Assembly (NCBI GenBank): GCA_017506865.1
Contig: JAFCMP010000084.1
Location: 124,001 to 188,000 of the forward strand
Source: Tribonema minus
Lineage: Eukaryota > Sar > Xanthophyceae > Tribonematales > Tribonemataceae
Direction of reading: 5' to 3'
DNA length: 64,000 nt
Of the stretch, positions 56,100 through 64,000 are shown in pieces (position 1 is the stretch's first letter; each line of letters opens with the position of its first letter). A program made the translations under genes and the position numbers. A model generated the notes under the pieces. The model ran no database searches. It was given only the letters and a program-made list of their open reading frames with translations, and was not told the DNA's origin.

Positions 56100-57815
56100 G
56101 GAGCATTTCTTGCAGATAGGCTTTGCGTTTGACAACACACTGGCAAACTTCAAGCTGATATACACGGGAGGCGACATGCGTCGAAAAACCTTGCGAGCGG
56201 GCCATTTTACCTCGAGCACACTGACCTGTAGACAACGCGCTGAGTCTCCATGAACATGTGTGGTGTTGAGAAGTCTGTGCCTGTGACTTGTAGACTCGTA
56301 CAGAATGTGCAAATCCAAGTCACTTGTCGCGATTGACCTGCCATCTGTTTAGGTCCAATCTGTACGTGAGCGGCTGTGCGTAGTGGTCCCGTATCTGCTC
56401 GAGCGGCCCATGCGTGTCGGACTTGAGGGCGCCATTGCTAGTCTTGCGTAAACGCCGTAAAAGTATTGTGTCTCACACGGCGCTGTGGCGGTGCGCTTGG
56501 GTGTCATAAATGCGGGAGGCGACACGCGTCGACAAAAAATGCGAGCGGGGCCACTTCACCTTGAGCACAGTGACCTGTAGACAACGCAATGAACAGGTGT
56601 GGTGTTGAGAAGTCTGTGCCTGTGACTCGTAAACATGTGCAGAATGCGCGTATTCGAGTCGCTTGACACGATTGACCTGCCATCTGTTTGGTCTAATCTG
56701 TACGTGAGCGGCTGTGCGTGGTGGCCCCGGATCTGCTCGACCGGCTTATGCATTTGACACTTGAAGAGCACCGCTATTGGCGCTGTGGGGAGGGACGTGC
56801 TTCTAACTAGCTGCATACATTAACTTTTCACTACTTAACCGTCTAATCTAAAATTGACTCATCATGTAGTGCAAGACTAGGAAGAAGGAACTAAATCATA
56901 GACGCCAATAGCTTGGCTCACTGACTGAGTGCAAATTGTTGTACGCAGCAGTCCAAAGGAGGAAGCATAGGGCAATGCTGTAAAACGTTGATCACAAATC
57001 TGCTGCGGCAGGCAACGCATGTAGCTTCCAGTAGTTTGGCGCTAACGTGCTCTAGCTCCCAGCAGTGTAATTAGGCAATTCAATGTACTCATTCGTCGCC
57101 TTCGTTATGTTTATGTATGCCTCTTTCTGTGTGGCAGGTCTCAAGTTGCTGGTGTCCAGCACGAGGCAAGGGGGACACGTCTTCGAGTGCCTTCAGGGAT
57201 AAGCTAAGTTGCCGCAGCCTTGCCTTGAAGCTCGCGACTTTCTTCACAAAGAAGTGTGTGACATAGGTAGATTTCATTAGAGTTGCTACAACCAGTCGGT
57301 TGAGAGGCTATATTGAGTAGGCCATACCTGTGACAGAAAGTGACCTCTAAATACTTCCTCGTACAGGTTCAAACCTCAGTGATAATTGTTCACCATTCTA
57401 AAATTTGGTTGGATGAAGCAGACAGGCACAGCATCTGCAAGTAGCAACCTGACTGAGTAAGCCATACATAACGAAGTACCTGAGTAAGTTGGGTAGGCAA
57501 GCCTGCACATGGCTGAGTCGGTGCACTTGAGGGTCATCAACGCGGGAGGCGACACGTGTCGACAAAAACTGCGAGCGGGGCCACTTCGCCTTGAGCACAG
57601 TGACCTGTAGACAACGCGCTGAGTCTCCATGAACAGGTGTGGTGTTGAGAAGTCTGTGCCTGTGACTCGTAAACATGTGTGGAATGCGCATGTTCAAGTT
57701 GCTTGACACGATTGACCGGCCATCTGTTTGGGTCCAATCTGTACGTGAGCGGCTGTGCGTGGTGGCCCCGGATCTGCTCGACCGGCTTATGCGTTTGACC
57801 CTCAAGGCCACCATT
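56100..57815. repeat. Threefold tandem repeat, ~270-bp units
   Basis: Units at about 56165-56445, 56510-56785 and 57540-57815 share GGGAGGCGACAYGYGTCGA, GTGGTGTTGAGAAGTCTGTG, GACCTGCCATCTGTTT and CAATCTGTACGTGAGCGGCT. On the minus strand the first unit encodes a protein-like stretch (HGPLEQIRDHYAQPLTYRLD then LNRW) with a possible acceptor before it. The plus strand of the same unit offers FAFDNTLANFKLIYTGGDMR. I cannot decide the strand. Units 2 and 3 carry stops in either reading. Confidence 0.65.
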
Positions 57816-57819
57816 GTAG

Positions 57820-58557
57820 GCTGTGTGTTGGTGGCATAGCTCTATACCGTGAGTTCGTGAATCAAACTTCTGGAGTACACGTACTGGTGATGTTGCTGTT
57901 GAAGACCCACCCCTTGAAAGCTGTCATTGCCTGCTCCATATACTCGAACGGGACGATCTCATCACACCGTTGATATTGCTTGTTTTCATGAAGTATGATA
58001 TATTATGAGCTGATGCTCGTTCATAATGCATGCATGCACCTGCTGTCACAGGGAGGTCGCCAACCACGCGGTGGGATGTCGCCAAGGCCTTCCGCACTAC
58101 GAGACAGGATGTACCTTCATTTGTCAGAGACATGGTCATACCCCACCTATGCCACCCCCGCGCAATGTGCACAGCACCCAGCACCTTATGTGCTGCTGCC
58201 GGCGTGGCGTGCTCTTGCTCTGCTCACAAATGTCGTCACAACCGTGACGTGACAGGCTGCTTTGAAAAAGGCCAATTGCCATGGAAATCAATAAACTCAA
58301 ATTCACCCATCAGCACTGACCGAATATTGTAGTCTCAGATTTACGGCTGCTGTCCTGATGCCGCCTGTGCGTTGCGATGAGCTGTTGTTGAAAGCGTTGC
58401 CACATGCTGCATCTTGACAGTAAACGTTAACTGCTGTTGGGAAAGACCTCTTGCCTTTGCTGCATGAAGGCACGCTCCACAACTGCAGGTTCACATGTCT
58501 GTTAAGGGCCATGGGCCTGATAGTACTTCTTGTTGCAAAGTACTTAGGCGCATATGA
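57820..58557. other. Spacer with one weak exon candidate
   Basis: After TGTCACAG at 58051 the plus strand reads GRSPTTRWDVAKAFRTTRQD then VPSFVRDMVIPHLCHP. It is short, unrecognised and unsupported by neighbours. Nothing else is seen. Confidence 0.25.
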
Positions 58558-58637
58558 TGTGCGTTGACACAAACATTTCGATTGCACAGGCATCCCGGCC
58601 TCCCCTGGGCCTTTAGTTATACGTAAATACAAGTCCA
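58558..58637 (+). mobile_element. Family B non-LTR element, 3'-end stub
   Basis: TGCGTTGACACAAAC...GGCCTCCCCTGGGCCTTTA...AAATACAAGTCCA matches the family B tail with several substitutions. GTAC follows within four bases (58641). The left boundary is less clear; AAAGTACTTAGG lies about 20 bases upstream. Confidence 0.7.
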
Positions 58638-59744
58638 AAAGTACATATATGATGCATGGACGTCAGATTGAACATTGGCTGATGGTGCTCAGAAATGGAT
58701 AGAGGCATTCACTGCTGAGGCCAATGTGCTGCAGCGCAAAAGGCTGGTACTGGCGGCACACCTGCTGTAGCGCAAGAGACTGGTGCGTCAGCGCTCATTT
58801 GATGCTGTACATGAATGCTGACACACACGAGCACCGCAGCGCGCAAGATAGGGAGCGCACAACACTGAGAAGGGCACGCCCATAAGCTGTCATAAACAGG
58901 TGAGAGTTTTATTGCTTGCGCCGCCATGCATCAAAATTGTTAGCTGTTGTAAAAATTGCACCGCAGCAGCCATTGCCTGTCAAGCACGCTCTGCGAAGCA
59001 CAGCGCTGGCGCAGTAAATCGAAACCTAAGCGAGCCATCTATAGAGGCACCTGCCATACTGACTCTTGTGCACTCACACTTGCAAACTATTGGCTGAAAC
59101 TGGTCGAGTCCATTTCGATGCCACAGATGCTGTTATCTCACCCCACCAGAGCAACCGTACACACCGCCTCACTGCTGGTTACGTCCAGTCGCAATCGTAC
59201 AGCCGCTGTGGCTGTGGCCACCATGATGATTGGCAGTGTTGCGGACCGCTTCGGCGCACCCTCATGCGCGTGCAGGCCAACGGGTGTCTCCAAAGCAGCA
59301 GCACTGCTTCTGCTGCAGCATGCACTACAGCTCTGCCACATGAGGAAGTAAGGCCAATCCTCAACTTGAAGTGGCCTGCCCCAGAGCGCAGCGTGGCAAC
59401 AGGTCCCGGTCCTCAGCTGGCTTACGCTGAAATACTACCGGGTCTGGAACCTCCATGACTCTCTGCCTGAAATACGAAAAACTCCTGCCAGCCGCTGCTG
59501 ACATGTCTGCAGTCTCCAGCCATCATAATGACAGTGTATCGCAGATTGCTCACCAGCTCCGCGTGCTGAAGGGGGTTGACAAAGGCACCAGCAACGTGGA
59601 GACAACTGATGAGCACATGAGAAAATGACACAATGGCTTACGCCAGTGGATGTTGATCAGCTTTTCGCCAGGTCATGATGTGGCGATGCTGTCTTTGTTC
59701 ATACTTAGATAATGTAAATACTGAAGAAAAGTCAGTTAATCAGT

Positions 59745-60557
59745 ACAGCCACGATGATTTTGATTGCGATCTTCATAGACGGGTGGGGCATACAAGGCGA
59801 GGTGTGCCCATGGCGGTGCAGTGATGTGAGCCCCACCTCCACGCATGCGATCAGCTGCCCCAGCCAGCACATACGGGGGCACAACGCGACACACACTGCC
59901 CAAAAGCGGTGCCTGCAGCGCATCTTGAGACAGCACCATGTCTCTATTGTCCGCAATGAGGACGCTAGCGTCTTCAAGGTACCGGGGTATCGGGCGGACA
60001 CAGTCATTGACCCAGGGTGTCTGCACTTTAGCAGTGCATACCGTAACAAGGGAATAGTGCTAGACACAAGTGTGCGCGCGCCCACAGCGAGCTCGTACCT
60101 GACAGGCAAAACAAATGCCTCGAACACGGACGGCTATGCTGCTGGGGTGGGGGAGGACGCGAAGGTCAAGCACCACACCGGCACCTTGACGTCATCTTGG
60201 GCTTTTGTGCCATTCGTGCAGGAGTCGTACGGACGGCTGGGCAAGCAGACAAGCCTTTTTGTTAAGGAGTTGGCAATGCACTCAGCACTGTGCTCAGGGG
60301 GGGGGAAGGCAGATGTGTTACGCAAGGCCGGGTTAGCTAAGCGTCAGATCCTCATTGAGCTGAGCATATCGCTGGCGCGGGAGTTGGCGGAGCGCGTCAT
60401 GGCGTACACACGTGGAGCGCGAATGCTGGGCTGTGTTGCGGCGCCGGTATCCAAGCTCCTAGGGCACAGCGCAGACTAGGCTGCTGCGTTGACGCAAGCT
60501 TTTTGATTGCATAGGCAACCCGGCCTCCCTTGGGCCTTTATAAATACAAGTCCATAC
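59745..60557 (+). mobile_element. Family B non-LTR element, longest copy in the window
   Basis: This is a 5'-truncated insertion that starts just after CAGTACA (59741-59747), runs through the endonuclease C-terminus and ends AAATACAAGTCCATAC before GTACAAAC (60558). GTACA is shared by both flanks. Four other family B pieces in the window (8541, 19705, 28559, 58558) match parts of it. Confidence 0.75.
59754..60479 (+). pseudogene. Family B retrotransposon, C-terminal RLE-type endonuclease part
   Basis: The frame is open for 241 codons up to the TAG at 60477. The region VPGYRADTVIDPG, KGIVLDTSVRAPTASSYL, GEDAKVKHH and FVPFVQESYGRLGKQ matches the RLE/PD-(D/E)XK pattern (R-x-D...D-x-S/T...K-x-x-x...F-x-P-F/V-x-E-x-x-G-R-L-G). 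It ends in a helical tail (LARELAERVMAYTRGARMLG). RT and earlier domains are missing, so the first ATG is only the first Met after truncation, not a real start. It differs clearly from family A, whose corresponding motif is IGSFGSIGEQG. Confidence 0.72.
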
Positions 60558-60561
60558 GTAC

Positions 60562-61183
60562 AAACACGTGCACAGATGGCAGCAAGAAGACTAGAGAGCC
60601 TGAGGTTCCGTGGTAATGAGCCATCTGCAGACAACCGTGACGACTTACAAGCACCAAGCATAGTCCCCTGATACGCTGCACAACGACCCATGCATCTGCC
60701 ACTGGCTTGGGTGACACACAGACAATGACCTCCTACAAGGCTCGAGCCTCAGTCCTGCTCACATACGCACATTGCCTCATTGATTCTTGGTTGCCCCATT
60801 AGTGGTTGAGGGATCGCGCAAGAAGCAAGCGTGGTATGTATGTAGTATAGGTTCCAAAGTTTGATTGTGAGGTCAGAAGCGCCTTCAGAGGCCAAGTGCT
60901 GGGGTGCGGTGGCCAAACCTTAAACTTCCAGTCCAGTTCGATGCGAGCAAGGCACTTCCCAAAGACTCTGACTCACTCGGAGGTTTGACCTGGACATGAT
61001 GAGCAGGCAGGCTCACCCAGACTTGCAGCGAAGCATCCATCTGGCACCGCACACTTATTCTATTTCAAGTAGTTCAAAGCAGTCGTGTGTCGACCTCAAC
61101 TTTAATTTCAAGGCAGCACGCACCTCAAGTTCGCCAGCCCCCCGCCATCCTCGTAGAGCAGCGCAGCGTGCGCGCCCCACAGC
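60562..61183. other. No supported gene
   Basis: This is the spacer between the family B copy and the stop codon of the minus-strand calpain. No coding pattern is visible. Confidence 0.45.
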
Positions 61184-63480
61184 TCACTTTTGCGGGACGG
61201 TGGCCACTGGGAGCGTGATCAGCAACTCAAGGCGGATGTCCATAGTCGCAAAGACGCGCAGGAAGAAGGTGAAGGCTTTCCCGAAGCTGAAGGTATCAGG
61301 CACGCCCGGGGGGTTGACCTTGATGGTATAGACGTAGCGTGAATCGAGGTCCACCTCCACAACAAGCTGCGCGCGCAGTGGACAAGTAGGGCGCAGAGGT
61401 GGTGGGGGGGGGATTTAACTTCAAGTTGAAGTTGAATGAGGATTGTAGACGCAGCACGGATCAAGGCCCACTTTCACAACGAGCTGTGCATGCGGTGGAC
61501 AAGGAGGGCGCGTGGGGGGGGGAGGGGGCGGGTATGTATGTGGGGCAATTTGACTTCAAGTTGATGAATGAGGGTGTACATGTAGCACGGATCGACGAGC
61601 TGTGTGCGCGCAAGCGGTAGAGATTTGGGGGCCCCAGTATTAGTCAACTTCAAGTTGAAGATGTGAGATCAGAGCAACATGCACAGCAGTCGTCTACTAG
61701 TAGTACATCACACATACTTCCACCATACATAGTAAGTACATGCTGCCACCGCTGCAAATGATGTCGATCTGCACAAAGGCGTCTAAAGCATGCCCTGCCT
61801 ACCTACCTCACGTGGCGGCCCCATGCTGCACTGCTCCTTGTGCAACTCTTCAAAGGATCTGGTGCTTGGGTTGTAGTCTCCCTCCAGGCATCTGTAAGGG
61901 CACAGCACAGCAAAATACAGCCCCATATGTTAAGCTTACTCCGTGTCATATGTAAGCATATCGGCCAGACAAAGTGCGTGCTGTAAACCTCATCTGAGTG
62001 GAGAGGAGCCAGAGGCATGGTAGCATGAACCGCCCCATTGTTTCAAAGCTTACTTCATGCCATGTTCGGATTGGCAAGAACATCAGCCGGACAACGTGCG
62101 TGGTGTAAATCTTGACTTGAAAGCAAAAGAGCCACAGGCACGGTGGCATGAAGTGCCAAGTGTAGTATGAGTGGTAGGAGTGGGGTCTTGCACTATCAGC
62201 AGCAATCGGCCTTTCGCTTGCTGTTGCAAGCTGCTGCTGTTTTACTGATGCTGTGACCTACTGCAGGCTTACTAAGCACAAGTGCACTGCAGAATCATCT
62301 GGGTGCTCAAAGCAGTTGCAGCATACACCCGTTTTCCTAGTTTGGAACCTGGCAGGCTTTCAAGCAACCAGCGACACGAAGCCCGTATTGCCTGCATACA
62401 GCGATAAATCGAAATATATACTTCTATGCTAGCAAGTACATTTAAGTATATATATTGCATTGCAGCGCGCTGGTTGTGTGTGCATACATACATACCTGTA
62501 TATTGACAGGCTCAGCGGCGCCTCTTCAATTTTCAGCAATGATAACTTCCGCTCCGTACGGCGGTCCCTCTGGGATAGGACTATGACGGACCTGCAGGGG
62601 GATGGTGGGGGGAGGGGCAGGGTCATTGAGCATTACAATCGGGGGCTAATACTCGTGCTTATGGGTGGGAGGGGGAGGGGGGGAGAGGGCAATTGTGCAT
62701 TATGACCGCTGGGTCAGAGTTTGTTCTTCATTCACATCAGCCTTTGAGGTATAAACTCTACGCAATACACACAAGTAATCACAGTACTCGCATATTGCAG
62801 ACTACTCGAGTAAATGAGTATCAGCGCAGCATCGTCACCGTGGTCCTTTGCCCCATGTGTACATAGGGGGCAGGGTTAGGGTTAGGGTTAGGCAGGTGGA
62901 TGAGGACTTTGAAAGTGGGGGGGGTGCCATATAGCCATGTCGTTTAGCAGTGATCGGCAATGCGCATTGAAACTTTGCAGGCGTTCACAAAGACACATGT
63001 ATGGACATCCACTATCTGGAAGCAGGCCATGCGCTCAGTGACAGAGTCGCCGATGCGCTCAGTATGGTGTTGGGGGAAGTTGCATGTGCTAAAGAAGGCC
63101 AGATACTGAGGTATTACTGACTCTTAGACTAGCATATGCGTTCCTGTGCTCAAGAGCTGCTGCTGCAGCGCATCGTGGCATGTGCAGGCGGGAAGCTTGA
63201 GTGCTGAGCGGTGCTGCAGCAACCAGTGTACATACATATCCCCAGGACTGCATTGTGAGTGCGACACAGATTGAATTGCGGCATAGGATGTGACGGTACG
63301 CATGAAGGCGCACACACAGCACATCCGGCCTGCATCGGGGCCATCCTGAATACTTTGAAGTACAGATTCAGAGTACAGGAGTACATCAAAGCGTTCATGG
63401 CTGCAGTAAGGTACTTACTTGCCCACATCCTGTTTCGCCTTGGACTCCAGGCGTAAGAAACGCGCGTTTTCATCGGTGCT
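61184..63480 (-). CDS. Second calpain, last four exons (5' part beyond the window)
   Basis: On the minus strand the exons are 63480-63419, 62591-62496, 61891-61807 and 61366-61184. The first three have exactly the lengths (62, 96 and 85 bases) and phases of the homologous calpain exons at 50315, 50984 and 51763. They read STDENARFLRLESKAKQDVG, then VLSQRDRRTERKLSLLKIEE, then CLEGDYNPSTRSFEELHKEQ, then LVVEVDLDSRYVYTIKVNPP and TFFLRVFATMDIRLELL, with an 11-residue longer end (ITLPVATVPQK) before the TGA at 61184-61186. This is the domain III/C2-like tail; the protease domain should lie to the right of the window. It is convergent with the first calpain. No break is seen in these exons. Confidence 0.85.
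61440..61620 (-). repeat. Relic copies of the second calpain's last-exon edge
   Basis: CACAACGAGCTGTGCATGCG near 61478 and GATCGACGAGCTGTGTGCGCGC near 61591 resemble the exon start/acceptor CACAACAAGCTGCGCGCGC at 61358. Each has ACTTCAAGTTGA.G in the flanking intron. They lie on the intron side of the real exon, as on the first calpain. Confidence 0.65.
61955..62155 (-). repeat. Tandem pair (~125-base period) in a calpain intron
   Basis: Phrases GGCCAGACAAAGTGCGTG..GTAAA (61970) and GCCGGACAACGTGCGTGGTGTAAA (62090), AGAGCCA.AGGCA.GGT.GCATGAA.(C/T)GCC, and TTACT.C.TG.CAT.T are duplicated with moderate divergence. Confidence 0.6.
62868..62892 (+). repeat. Interstitial TTAGGG block
   Basis: CAGGGTTAGGGTTAGGGTTAGG: three units, in an intron of the second calpain. 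Confidence 0.75.
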
Positions 63481-63624
63481 CTGAGGCAGCACAGCACTTG
63501 CACTTGTTAGCTACCATCAGCTGCTGCGCATATTAATGTCAGTTGCCGTGGAATTTTCAACAAGGGTGGTGGGGGGTGCGCAATGAGGCTGGCGTGTTGC
63601 GCTGATGCATGCTACAATTACATG

Positions 63625-63700
63625 ATGAAGCTCGTGTTGACATCGGTGTTCTGAGGCGGCAAAGCAGACATGCATGCATGGTGTGTTGGCAAGAGAGCAT
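63625..63700 (-). repeat. Relic copy of the second calpain's first visible exon edge
   Basis: On the minus strand GCCGCCTCAG|AACACCGATGTCAACACGAG parallels the real junction TGCCTCAG|AGCACCGATGAAAACGCG (63480), including the upstream CATGCATGCATG.CTGCTTTGC that is also found ahead of the first calpain's exon (50284). The copy loses the frame after about 25 bases. Confidence 0.75.
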
Positions 63701-63761
63701 CAGCTGCTGTGAACAATCTGACAAAATGGCATGCCCAACACGGCTGGAATGTTGAACTTGA

Positions 63762-63920
63762 AGTGACGCTGATGTGGCGCACGCTAGTAGTTCATTAGAA
63801 AGACAGGTTAATAAGGCCGTTGTGGAGGAAATGCGTTTCATGGTGAAAATGCGCGACACAATTGAGCGTGTGGAACAGTGGTATTTAGAGAAATTCCCAG
63901 ACTACAGCAAAGGGGCATAA
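63762..63920 (+). other. Short protein-like ORF end, origin unknown
   Basis: The frame runs SDADVAHASSSLERQVNKAV, VEEMRFMVKMRDTIERVEQW and YLEKFPDYSKGA to TAA at 63918-63920. It is amphipathic and coiled-coil-like, with more A/T-ending codons (TTA, AAA, ATT) than the host exons here. A TGA at 63759 precedes it and no acceptor is obvious, so it could be a terminal exon or a relic of inserted DNA. It overlaps the 5' side of the second calpain on the other strand. Confidence 0.35.
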
Positions 63921-64000
63921 CCTCAACAAAACAAGGGATTTCCCGCGCCCTAAACTATGGTCCTTCAATGCCAAGACCAAGCAGAGAGTAGCCATGCCAT

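Overview
This is a nuclear stretch from a eukaryote. Genes are split into short exons (about 20 to 230 bases) by introns of 0.2 to 1.8 kb with GTGAGY-type donors and CTGCAG/TTGCAG-type acceptors. There are no operons, ribosome-binding sites, tRNAs, rRNAs or CRISPR arrays. Interstitial TTAGGG blocks, F-box/ankyrin proteins, membrane-LRR proteins and a C2-tailed calpain would suit a heterokont (stramenopile) alga. That placement is inference; no marker gene fixes it.

Layout. 0-6.6 kb: a head-to-head inverted duplication of an F-box + ankyrin gene; the minus copy is wrecked and the plus copy carries one in-frame stop. 8.5-17.5 kb: a transposon island with a truncated RLE-type non-LTR element (family B), a full-length non-LTR element (family A, 8689-14232, 11-bp target-site duplication), a decayed DIRS-like tyrosine-recombinase retroelement, and a duplicated repeat. 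19.3-20.1 kb: a MITE-like element and another family B fragment. 21.3-23.1 kb: a membrane + leucine-rich-repeat gene with frameshifts. 24-32 kb: mostly partial exons, tandem exon-end copies, a palindrome and more retroelement stubs. 32.6-42.7 kb: a ten-exon TatD-family nuclease gene that can be spliced in silico to 308 codons without a break. 43.5-52.6 kb: a calpain gene with one single-base frameshift. 56-58 kb: a threefold tandem repeat. 59.7-60.6 kb: the longest family B copy. 61.2-63.5 kb: the last four exons of a second calpain on the minus strand, convergent with the first and with nearly identical exon lengths.

Two patterns stand out. First, in nearly every split gene the bases spanning an exon edge (splice site plus adjoining coding sequence) are tandemly repeated into the neighbouring intron, one to six times, in various states of decay. 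Second, the two unrelated-looking RLE-type non-LTR families both sit at GTAC-containing sites, with short target-site duplications starting at or containing GTAC. Exon junctions, domain assignments and strand choices come from reading the sequence by eye; nothing was searched against a database.
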